This document shows, piece after piece, positions 19,071-25,918 of a stretch of 64,000 nucleotides of DNA. Position 1 is the stretch's first letter, and every line of letters starts with the position of its first letter. Under the pieces are notes generated by a model, which did no database searches, had not been told where the DNA came from, and worked only from the letters and a program-made list of their open reading frames with translations. Position numbers and translations under genes: made by a program. Source of the DNA: Gordonia westfalica (GTDB taxonomy: Bacteria; Actinomycetota; Actinomycetes; Mycobacteriales; Mycobacteriaceae); NCBI RefSeq assembly GCF_900105725.1, contig NZ_FNLM01000034.1:2108001-2172000 (forward strand), read 5' to 3'.

Positions 19071-19160
19071 TCACATGTGCATGTGCATCGGCGGCATCAT
19101 CCCCATGCCGTGCATCCACATCATCAGGTGGTGACAGATGTGCATCATCTGATCGAGCAT
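19071..19160 (-). CDS. 29-residue Met/His-rich peptide, putative metal-binding
   Basis: ATG 19160 is preceded by an excellent Shine-Dalgarno (GGGGGAGGTGAGG) with GGAGGT eight bases away. The 29-residue product has 12 Met, 6 His and one Cys (residue 9), no Lys, Arg or Glu and one Asp (residue 3). It opens MLDQMMHICHH, has a central MMWMHGMGMMPP and ends in MHMHM. Met- and His-rich clusters of this kind bind Cu(I)/Cu(II) in known copper proteins. The composition is far outside that of its neighbours. It lies on the same strand as hsp20, 155 bp beyond its stop. A GTGACC-N17-TACCAT promoter-like pair lies in the gap. Coding status rests on ribosome site and composition; function is inference. Confidence 0.65.
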   Translation of the reverse strand: MLDQMMHICHHLMMWMHGMGMMPPMHMHM

Positions 19161-19315
19161 TCTTCCTCACCTCCCCCGGTTCGACGACGACACCGGACCG
19201 GTTCAGGAAGATGGTAGGTACCGCCCTGTGCCAGGTCACCCGCCGTCATCGTCGACGGGTCACGTCCGGCGGCAACACAATTCACGACAATGTCGCGTTC
19301 GGTGCCGTTACCTCG

Positions 19316-19771
19316 TCACTTGTCCTTGCCGCCCTCGGCTGGCGTCCGCTTGATCTCGATCCGCTTCTCGGGAGACGGCGCTTCGCTCACCGGCATCGTC
19401 ACGGTCAGGATGCCGTCGGTGTAGGTCGCGTCGATGTCGCCCGCCTTCGCGCCCTCGGGCAGCGGCACGGAGCGATAGAAACTCCCGTAGTGGAACTCCG
19501 TCCGGGTGCCTTCTTCGCTGCGCTCCTCGCGTTCTGCCTTGATCGTCAATCGCCCGTCACGGACGCTGATGTCGAAGTCCTTGTCCGGGTCCATGCCAGG
19601 CAGTTCGGCTCGCACGGTGTACTTGCCCTCATCGAGGTGTTCCTCGACGCGGATCAGACGTCCCGCCCCGGAGCTCCATGGCGGCATGGACTCGAATCGG
19701 GACATCAGATCGGACCAATCCGGCAGCGCCGGCCACGACGGGTTGGGACGGCGGGCTGATCGGATACTCAT
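19316..19771 (-). CDS. Hsp20/alpha-crystallin small heat-shock protein
   Basis: 151 residues. The alpha-crystallin domain (about 40-140) runs from IRVEEHLDEGKYTVRAELPG through VRDGRLTIKAER to YTDGILTVTMPVSE, with the C-terminal IEIKR as the I-x-I anchor. ATP-independent holdase in the cytosol. ATG 19771 has GGAGGT four bases upstream. In M. tuberculosis the DosR-controlled HspX belongs to this family, but no convincing DosR box was found here, so heat or redox control is as likely. Confidence 0.92.
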   Translation of the reverse strand: MSIRSARRPNPSWPALPDWSDLMSRFESMPPWSSGAGRLIRVEEHLDEGKYTVRAELPGMDPDKDFDISVRDGRLTIKAEREERSEEGTRTEFHYGSFYRSVPLPEGAKAGDIDATYTDGILTVTMPVSEAPSPEKRIEIKRTPAEGGKDK

Positions 19772-20002
19772 GACTACCTCCGAAAACAGGGGAATCTCGC
19801 GATGACTGACCTCGTGATTGCGTGCCGAATCAGCACGTCGCGGTAGGGCCAACCGTCATCCATCGAAGGACTGCGGACTCAGTCCCACCCCTCGGCTTCT
19901 CGTCACCAAGCCCTCTCCACCACGCCTCCTCTTCACGCGAACATCACCTTGCCGCCGCTTCGCGGTGACGTCCGCGTCAGGTGATCCTGGTCGGCTGAGG
20001 CC

Positions 20003-21637
20003 ATGCCGGGAACTCCGGCCGGTACACCGCCGGCGATAGTCCACTGCGACCCCGACCCCACCCTTCGAGCAAGCACCTCCCGACGCCGGTTTCTCTCCTG
20101 GGCCGGACTCGTGACGGGACTGGCCTTCACCCCGGGACTGCTGGGCGGCGCTCCTCCTGCTGCGACCTCCCCGGCGAATTCGGCCGGCGTGTTCTCCCTC
20201 GGTGTCGCCTCCGGCGATCCACTGCCGGACGGCGTCGTGTTGTGGACGAGACTGGCGCGCAACCCATTCGCCCCCGGAGGCGGGATGGGTTCGCGTCCGG
20301 TCCGCGTCGAGTGGGAGATCGCGACGGACGAATCGATGACGCGCGTCGTGCGCCGCGGGACCGCACACGCGACGCCGGAATGGGCCCACAGCGTCCACGT
20401 CGACGTGCGCGGGCTCGCCCCGGCGGCCGATCACTTCTACCGTTTCCGGGCGCTCGGTGAGATCTCGCCGATCGGCCGGACCCGCACCGCGCCGGCTCCG
20501 AACGCGCGGCCGGGTGCGCTGTCGATCGCAGTGGCGTCGTGCCAGAACTGGGCCGACGGCTACTACCACGCTTTCGGCGACATGGCCGCGCACGCACCGG
20601 ATCTGGTGCTGCACCTCGGTGACTACATCTACGAGAAGCCGATCCCCCTCGACGCCCGCCGCGGCGCGATCCGGCCCGCATCGGCGACCCACGAGGCTGT
20701 CGGCCTCGACGACTATCGGGAGCGGTACGCGCTCTACAAGTCCGACCCCGACCTGCAACAGGCCCACGCGATGTCGCCGTTCTCGATCTCCTTCGACGAT
20801 CACGAGATCGACAACAACTGGGCCGCAAAGGTTCCCGAGGACGAGACACCCCTGTCGCGGTTCGCCGTACGGCGCGCCTGTGCGTTGCGGGCGTGGTGGG
20901 AGAACACCCCGGTGCGAATCACCGCGCGACCCGACGGCACCGTCATCCGCGCGCATCGGCGCCTCGCCTTCGGCGATCTCGCGGAGATCAACCTCCTCGA
21001 CACGCGCAGCCACCGCGACGATCAGGTCAACGGGGACAACGACTCCCCGCAGAACGCCCGCACCGCGGATCCGTCACGGACGATCCTCGGTGCGGCGCAG
21101 GAACGCTGGCTCCTCGACGGCCTGGCGTCGAGCCGTGCTCGATGGGATGTCCTCGCCCAGCAGGTCCCGATGGCCGACCTCGCCCGCGGCAGGTCCCGGG
21201 CGGTCAGCATGGACGGGTGGAGCGGCTACGAGTCATCGCGACGGCGCGTCCTCGACGGGGCGGCGCACCGCCGCGTACGGAACCTCGTGTCCCTCGCCGG
21301 CGACATCCACCGGAGTGTCGTCGCCGACCTGCGGACCGACTATGCCGACGACTCCCCCACTCGCGGAGTCGAACTCGCCACGACGTCGATCACCTCGGGC
21401 GGCGACGGCGAGGACAGCGACGACGGCGACCGCGAGTTGAAGGCCGCGTCGCCGCATGTGCGGTTCGGCAACTCCCAGCGCGGCTATCTGCTCAATCGCG
21501 TGTACCGCGACCGTTGGGAGGCCGAGTTCCGCGTGGCACCGTCGGTGCGATCACCACGCGGCTCGCTGCGACGACGCGCCACCGTCACGATTCCCGACGC
21601 CGCTGGCGAGGTCGACGTAGGCCAATCCGCTCCCTGA
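20003..21637 (+). CDS. phoD: PhoD-like alkaline phosphatase/phosphodiesterase, Tat-exported
   Basis: 544 residues. A twin-arginine signal (STSRRRFLSWAGL, about 25-37) is followed by a hydrophobic stretch. The PhoD N-terminal beta domain (FSLGVASGDPLPDGVVLWTRL) precedes the metallophosphatase core with HLGDYIYE, SFDDHEIDNNW and SLAGDIHRS, the metal-binding Asp, His and Asn residues. Such enzymes hydrolyse phosphate mono- and diesters outside the membrane with Ca/Fe. The last ten codons run into a 47-bp repeat unit, and the stop codon is supplied by it. A shorter C-terminus in the ancestor is likely. Confidence 0.88.
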   Translation: MPGTPAGTPPAIVHCDPDPTLRASTSRRRFLSWAGLVTGLAFTPGLLGGAPPAATSPANSAGVFSLGVASGDPLPDGVVLWTRLARNPFAPGGGMGSRPVRVEWEIATDESMTRVVRRGTAHATPEWAHSVHVDVRGLAPAADHFYRFRALGEISPIGRTRTAPAPNARPGALSIAVASCQNWADGYYHAFGDMAAHAPDLVLHLGDYIYEKPIPLDARRGAIRPASATHEAVGLDDYRERYALYKSDPDLQQAHAMSPFSISFDDHEIDNNWAAKVPEDETPLSRFAVRRACALRAWWENTPVRITARPDGTVIRAHRRLAFGDLAEINLLDTRSHRDDQVNGDNDSPQNARTADPSRTILGAAQERWLLDGLASSRARWDVLAQQVPMADLARGRSRAVSMDGWSGYESSRRRVLDGAAHRRVRNLVSLAGDIHRSVVADLRTDYADDSPTRGVELATTSITSGGDGEDSDDGDRELKAASPHVRFGNSQRGYLLNRVYRDRWEAEFRVAPSVRSPRGSLRRRATVTIPDAAGEVDVGQSAP

Positions 21638-21695
21638 GTAGCCCCGGAGCTGGCGAGGTCGACGTAGGCCAATCCGCTCCCTGAGTAGCCCCGGA
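21602..21695. repeat. Two tandem 47-bp units at the phoD 3' end
   Basis: GCTGGCGAGGTCGACGTAGG starts at 21602 and again at 21649; each unit ends in the left half of the extragenic palindrome. The first unit supplies the phoD stop. Confidence 0.85.
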
Positions 21696-21720
21696 GCTTG
21701 CGGAGGGGCGTATCGAAGGG
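21678..21720. repeat. REP-like extragenic palindrome, abutting the aroG stop
   Basis: TCCCTGAGTAGCCCCGGAGC begins an imperfect palindrome that ends GGGGCGTATCGAAGGG. CCCT/AGGG and GCCCC/GGGGC arms pair around a short loop. I recall the same kind of sequence recurring between genes in related actinobacteria. It can form a terminator for both convergent genes. Confidence 0.55.
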
Positions 21721-22809
21721 TCAGGCGCGCGCGAGCGCGTCGAGAACGGTGGCGCTGGCCTCCCAGCCCATGCACTTGTCGGTGACCGACTTGCCGTAGA
21801 TCAGCGGGGTGGCATCGGTGGACTGGGCGCCCGGCTCGAGGAAGCTCTCCAGCATCACCCCGCTGATGTTCGACGCCTCGCCGGCCTCGCGCGCGGCGCG
21901 CAGGGTCGCGGCGATCTCGGTGGCGACCTCCGCCTGGCGGATGTGGTCCTTACCGGAGTTGGCGTGCGAGCAGTCGATCATCACGCGTGCGGGCAGACCG
22001 GCCTTCTCCAGGGCCGTCGCAGCCGACGCGATGGACTCGGCGTCGAAGTTGGGTCCGCGGGTGCCGCCGCGCAGGATGATGTGGCAGTCCTCGTTGCCGG
22101 CGGTCTCGACGACCGCGCCGTTGCCGAAGTCGTCGACTCCGAAGAAGACATGTTCGGCCGCAGCGGCATTCACGCCGTCGATGGCGACCTGGACGTTGCC
22201 GTCGGTGCCGTTCTTGAAGCCGATCGGCATCGACAGACCCGATGCGAGCTGGCGGTGCACCTGTGATTCGGTGGTGCGGGCGCCGATCGCACCCCACGCG
22301 ACGGCGTCGGCGATGTACTGCGGGCTGGTCGGCTCGAGGAACTCACAGCCGACCGGCAGGCCCAGGTCGATGATGTCGAGAAGCAGCGACCGCGCGGTCC
22401 GCAGCCCGCGTTCGACGTCGAAGGTGTTGTCCATGCCGGGGTCGTTGATGAGACCCTTCCAGCCCACCGTGGTGCGCGGCTTCTCGAAGTAGACCCGCAT
22501 GACGATCTTCAGACGATCGGCGTAGGCCTCGGCCAGCGGCGCCAGCCGACGCGCGTAGTCGAGGGCGGCGATCGGATCGTGCACCGAGCACGGCCCGACG
22601 ATGACGAGCAGACGATCGTCGCGGCCGGCGAGGATGTCGGCGATCTCGTCGCGGTCGCGCGCAACCGCCAGCGCTCGGCGCGCGGTCAGGGGCAGCTCGC
22701 TGCGGACGGTGTCGGGCGACGGGATCGGGCGGAAGGACTTGATCCGGCGATCAGAGGTCGACTCGGCCGCCTCGGCCGTGCGCGTCGGGAGGTCCGGGAG
22801 AGTGGTCAC
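21721..22809 (-). CDS. aroG: Type I DAHP synthase (3-deoxy-7-phosphoheptulonate synthase)
   Basis: 362 residues. It condenses phosphoenolpyruvate and erythrose 4-phosphate, the entry step of the shikimate pathway. Motifs of the AroF/G/H class: LLVIVGPCSVHDP, MRVYFEKPRTTVGWKGLINDP, GARTTESQVHR, IGFKNGTDG, IILRGG and MIDCSHANS (metal and substrate residues). Most mycobacteria rely on a type II enzyme, so this is the other class. The upstream region on the same strand carries an aromatic-rich leader peptide and a terminator, pointing to attenuation by aromatic aminoacyl-tRNA levels. Confidence 0.95.
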   Translation of the reverse strand: MTTLPDLPTRTAEAAESTSDRRIKSFRPIPSPDTVRSELPLTARRALAVARDRDEIADILAGRDDRLLVIVGPCSVHDPIAALDYARRLAPLAEAYADRLKIVMRVYFEKPRTTVGWKGLINDPGMDNTFDVERGLRTARSLLLDIIDLGLPVGCEFLEPTSPQYIADAVAWGAIGARTTESQVHRQLASGLSMPIGFKNGTDGNVQVAIDGVNAAAAEHVFFGVDDFGNGAVVETAGNEDCHIILRGGTRGPNFDAESIASAATALEKAGLPARVMIDCSHANSGKDHIRQAEVATEIAATLRAAREAGEASNISGVMLESFLEPGAQSTDATPLIYGKSVTDKCMGWEASATVLDALARA

Positions 22810-22893
22810 TGTGTGTGCCTTTCGAGGTCATGCCCTGTCGGTGGTCCGGTCGGGGCACGCCTTCTCAGTGGTGGAGCCCCGCTCAAACGACAA

Positions 22894-22919
22894 GAGCAGC
22901 GACCGTATGGTCGCTGCTC
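22894..22919 (-). terminator. Attenuator terminator of the aroG leader
   Basis: GAGCAGCGACC (22894-22904) pairs perfectly with GGTCGCTGCTC (22909-22919), 4-nt loop. On the minus strand it is followed by TTGTCGTTTG. It lies between the leader peptide and the aroG start, the place expected for an attenuator. Confidence 0.75.
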
Positions 22920-22920
22920 G

Positions 22921-22980
22921 GGCTCCGGGTGTTACGTGCGCGCGCTTGGTCAGCGCTTCATCGTGGCCCCACCCGGAGCC
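22921..22980 (-). promoter_or_regulatory. Alternative hairpin (segments 1:2) of the aroG leader
   Basis: GGCTCCGGGTG (22921-22931) and CACCCGGAGCC (22970-22980) are perfect 11-bp complements. The second lies inside the leader peptide codons 13-17, just downstream of the aromatic codons, so a stalled ribosome would mask it. The freed segment can alternatively pair (GGAGCCC with GGGCTCC) with sequence beyond the terminator. Confidence 0.65.
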
Positions 22981-23018
22981 TCGATAAAGCGCCAATAGGC
23001 GCGCACGGTGCTGATCAC
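22950..23018 (-). CDS. aroG leader peptide with Tyr-Trp-Arg-Phe
   Basis: GTG 23018 opens a 22-residue peptide: MISTVRAYWRFIEAPGGA, then Thr-Met-Lys-Arg and TGA. Three aromatic residues (Tyr8, Trp9, Phe11) fall within four codons. A TAATGT hexamer (23026-23031 on the minus strand) lies 7 nt before the GTG, so the mRNA would be leaderless. It is followed by mutually exclusive hairpins and the DAHP synthase gene. This is the layout of a transcription attenuator in which ribosome stalling at scarce aromatic tRNAs permits aroG expression. Confidence 0.75.
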   Translation of the reverse strand: MISTVRAYWRFIEAPGGATMKR

Positions 23019-23040
23019 GGCGACAACATTAGCACAGGGC

Positions 23041-23505
23041 TCACGGGTGGCCGCGGTCGATCAGTTCGCTGAGCACGATGATCGACTCCGACCTGTCCAC
23101 CGGACCGGCTGCGCGGATCCGTTCGAGCGCTTGCTCGAGGTGGCGGACATCTCGTGCTCGTACCCGGAGGATGGCGTCGGCCTGACCGGAGATGGTCGCC
23201 GCGCTGACGACCTCGGGGATCGGCTCCCAAGACGCCTTCAGTTCGTCGGGTGAGATGTTGCCGCGGCAGTAGACCTGCACGTAGGCCTCGGTGGTCCACT
23301 GCATGGCGTGCGGATCGACGAGGGCGGTGAATCCGCGGATCACGCCGTCGTCGAGAAGCCGGTCGACGCGCCGCTTGACCGCGGGCGCCGAGAGTCCCAC
23401 CTCGTCGCCGATCTGGGCGTAGGTCGCACGTGCGTCGCGGGTGAGGCAGGCGATCACCTTCTCGTCGAGATCGTCGAGCGTTCGCAACAGAAGCCCACCT
23501 TTCAC
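23041..23505 (-). CDS. Lrp/AsnC-family regulator
   Basis: 154 residues. N-terminal helix-turn-helix (about 10-60: DEKVIACLTRDARATYAQIG, then LSAPAVKRRVDRL), C-terminal RAM/AsnC effector domain (about 70-150). Divergent from the DDAH-ornithine aminotransferase gene, the same arrangement I recall for Rv2324 beside Rv2323c-rocD in M. tuberculosis. It therefore probably controls arginine/ornithine catabolism in response to an amino acid. The start may be a few codons later (TTG at residue 8). Confidence 0.88.
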   Translation of the reverse strand: MKGGLLLRTLDDLDEKVIACLTRDARATYAQIGDEVGLSAPAVKRRVDRLLDDGVIRGFTALVDPHAMQWTTEAYVQVYCRGNISPDELKASWEPIPEVVSAATISGQADAILRVRARDVRHLEQALERIRAAGPVDRSESIIVLSELIDRGHP

Positions 23506-23572
23506 AGTTGTCGTGGCGATTCATTGCACCGATGCGCAAGCAACGGCGATTGTTTGCATCTTCCACCGAAGA

Positions 23573-23578
23573 TACGCT
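23573..23578 (+). promoter_or_regulatory. -10 hexamer TACGCT, leaderless ATG 23585
   Basis: TACGCT followed by 6 nt and ATG 23585. The same hexamer and spacing occur before the SARP gene at 39558. Confidence 0.5.
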
Positions 23579-23584
23579 CGATCC

Positions 23585-25669
23585 ATGACTCTGACGAGCC
23601 CGGGAGTCGGTGTGCCTCCGCTGCGTGAGGCGCGGCCACGGACGTACGCGATGACACCACCGGTGCACTTCACGGTGTCCTACGCGATCAACCCGTGGAT
23701 GGACACCTCGGTACCGGTCGACACCGAGCGCGCGCTCACCCAGTGGCACACACTCCGCGCCGCCTACGAATCCCTCGGCCACACCGTGCATCTGGTGGAC
23801 CCGGCGCCCGGCCTTCCCGACATGGTCTACGCCGCCAACGGCGGACTCAGCGTCGGCGACACCGTCGTCGCGGCGCGCTTCGCCTTTCCGGAGCGAGCCG
23901 CGGAAGGCGACCTCTACGCGGAATGGTTCGCCCGCAACGGTTTCGGGACCGTCCACCGCACCGCGGCCGTCCAGGAAGGCGAAGGGGACTTCCTGGTCGT
24001 CGGCGACCGGATCCTGGCCGGCACCGGCTTCCGCACCCAACGCACCGCCCACGACGAGGTCGCCGCGCTCACCGGTCGGGCCGTCGTCACCCTCGAACTC
24101 GTCGATCCGCGGTTCTATCACCTCGACACCGCACTGGGCGTCCTCGACGACCGGACCGTCGCCTACTATCCCGCCGCGTTCTCCGAGCGTTCGCGTCGAC
24201 AGCTCGACGAGATGTTCCCCGACGCCATCATCGCCACCGCCGCCGACGCCGCAGTTCTCGGCCTCAACCTGGTCTCCGACGGACGCAACGTCGTGATGAC
24301 CGATCGCGCACCGCATCTCGAGGCATCACTGCGCGACGCCGGGTTCCGGCCGGTGACCGTCGATCTCTCCGAACTGCTCAAGGGCGGCGGCGGGGTCAAG
24401 TGCTGCACATTGGAACTCAGGAGACACGACACCATGTCCGACACACTCATCCCCCACGAGGTGGAACCTCCCGCATCTCCCACACCTGACGCCGAACCGC
24501 ATGTGGCGCACAACTACTCGCCGATCCCGGTGACCGCCGCCACCGCCGAGGGCGCCTGGATCACCGACGTCGACGGCAAGCGTCACCTCGACTGCCTGGG
24601 CGCCTACTCGGCCGTCAATTTCGGGCATCGACATCCGCGGATCGTCGCCGCGGCACTCGAACAGATCCAGCGCGTCACCCTCACCAGTCGGGCGTTCCGC
24701 TCGGACCGACTCGAACCGTTCTGCGCGGCACTCGCCGAGCTGTGCGGCAAGGAGATGGTGCTGCCGATGAACACCGGCGCCGAGGCCGTCGAGTCGGCGA
24801 TCAAGGTCGCCCGTAAATGGGGATACGACGTCAAGGGCGTCCCGGACGGTCGCGCGACGATCATCGTCGCCGGCGGCAACTTCCACGGCCGCACGACGAC
24901 CATCATCTCCTTCAGCGACGATCCGGAGGCGCGTGCCGGGTTCGGGCCGTACACACCGGGTTTCGTACGCGTCCCGTACGGGGATGTGGAAGCAATGGCC
25001 GCCGCGATCGACGAGACGACGGTCGGCGTCCTGGTCGAACCGGTCCAGGGTGAGGCCGGGATCATCGTGCCGCCCGCCGACTATCTACCGCGTGTGCGCG
25101 CACTGTGCACTGCCAACGACGTGCTGCTGATCGCCGACGAGATCCAGTCGGGCCTCGGTCGAACGGGTCGGACCTTCGCCGTCGAGCACTGGGGCGTCGA
25201 ACCCGATGTCTACCTGCTCGGCAAGGCGCTGGGCGGCGGGATCGTGCCGGTGAGCGCAGTGGTCGCCGACACCGACGTCCTCGGTGTCCTTCACCCCGGG
25301 CAACACGGCTCGACGTTCGGCGGCAATCCCCTGGCCGCGGCGATCGGCCACACCGTCGTCGACATGCTCACCGAGGGAACCTGGCAACAGCGCGCGACCG
25401 ATCTCGGCGACCACCTGCATTCGCGCCTACGCGAATTCATCGGCCACGGTGTCGTCGCGACCCGCGGTCTCGGACTCTGGGCGGGAATCGATCTCGATCC
25501 GTCACTCGGCACCGGCAAGGACTTCTGTCTCCGGCTCGCCGAGCACGGCGTGCTGGCCAAGGACACCCACGGTTCGACGCTGCGGCTGGCGCCGCCGCTC
25601 GTCATCACCGTGGGTGAGATCGACTGGGCCATGGACCGGTTCGCCGAGACGCTGCGCGATCACGGTTGA
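23585..25669 (+). CDS. rocD: Fused DDAH-family amidinohydrolase and ornithine aminotransferase
   Basis: One uninterrupted 694-residue frame. Residues 1-278 are a guanidine-modifying (DDAH/arginine deiminase superfamily) domain: NGGLSV, EGEGDFLVVGDRI, FYHLDTALGVL with catalytic His, and the C-terminal GGGGVKCCTLELR with the nucleophilic Cys (273 or 274). Residues 284-694 are a complete class III ornithine aminotransferase: NTGAEAVESAIKVARKWGY, IADEIQSGLGRTGR and LLGKALGGG with PLP-Lys547. The two are normally separate genes. Met284 (24434) is preceded by AGGAG (24419-24423, 10-nt spacing), so RocD alone may also be made. Together the domains would turn arginine or methylarginine into ornithine/citrulline products and glutamate semialdehyde. 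Divergent from an Lrp regulator. Confidence 0.88.
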   Translation: MTLTSPGVGVPPLREARPRTYAMTPPVHFTVSYAINPWMDTSVPVDTERALTQWHTLRAAYESLGHTVHLVDPAPGLPDMVYAANGGLSVGDTVVAARFAFPERAAEGDLYAEWFARNGFGTVHRTAAVQEGEGDFLVVGDRILAGTGFRTQRTAHDEVAALTGRAVVTLELVDPRFYHLDTALGVLDDRTVAYYPAAFSERSRRQLDEMFPDAIIATAADAAVLGLNLVSDGRNVVMTDRAPHLEASLRDAGFRPVTVDLSELLKGGGGVKCCTLELRRHDTMSDTLIPHEVEPPASPTPDAEPHVAHNYSPIPVTAATAEGAWITDVDGKRHLDCLGAYSAVNFGHRHPRIVAAALEQIQRVTLTSRAFRSDRLEPFCAALAELCGKEMVLPMNTGAEAVESAIKVARKWGYDVKGVPDGRATIIVAGGNFHGRTTTIISFSDDPEARAGFGPYTPGFVRVPYGDVEAMAAAIDETTVGVLVEPVQGEAGIIVPPADYLPRVRALCTANDVLLIADEIQSGLGRTGRTFAVEHWGVEPDVYLLGKALGGGIVPVSAVVADTDVLGVLHPGQHGSTFGGNPLAAAIGHTVVDMLTEGTWQQRATDLGDHLHSRLREFIGHGVVATRGLGLWAGIDLDPSLGTGKDFCLRLAEHGVLAKDTHGSTLRLAPPLVITVGEIDWAMDRFAETLRDHG

Positions 25670-25847
25670 GCCACCACGTCGACGTCGACAGGACCGTGGC
25701 GAAGGCGCACCAGGCGGGGTAGGCGGCCAGCGCGGCCCCGGCCGGCGTGTTCACGGCTCCGGTACGCCGGGCGAGGTCTGCACTGCTGACCGTGAGAATC
25801 CCGGCCGCCACCGACGCGGTGCCGAGCGCCCCCTTGCCAATGCGCAT
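25605..25847 (-). CDS. Short TspO/MBR-like membrane protein (80 aa)
   Basis: ATG 25847 follows a strong AGGAGAGG. The product has one hydrophobic segment near the N-terminus and a second reading GAALAAYPAWCAFATVLSTS, which resembles the last helix of TspO proteins (PYLAWVxFA). Full TspO proteins have five helices and about 160 residues, so this is a stub or a distinct small protein. The C-terminus overlaps the 3' end of the RocD fusion gene on the other strand by 65 bp and is Arg/Ser rich. Moderate confidence that it is expressed. Confidence 0.45.
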   Translation of the reverse strand: MRIGKGALGTASVAAGILTVSSADLARRTGAVNTPAGAALAAYPAWCAFATVLSTSTWWLNRDRAASRRTGPWPSRSHPR

Positions 25848-25862
25848 GCCTCTCCTGGTACC

Positions 25863-25896
25863 CACCTTCCGCCATCCGACACCTTCCGCCATCCGG
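25863..25896. repeat. Tandem 17-bp repeat, two units
   Basis: CACCTTCCGCCATCCGA (25863-25879) is followed directly by the same 17-mer ending in G. It lies in the gap between the DUF255 stop and the TspO-like start. Confidence 0.8.
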
Positions 25897-25918
25897 CACC
25901 TGCGCCGCCTCGCGCGGG

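Noticed and set aside
19843..19862. DosR-box-like GTAGGGCCAACCGTCATCCA upstream of hsp20
   Set aside because: About 11 of 20 positions fit and the key ACT and CCC parts are missing, which is near chance in this GC-rich DNA.
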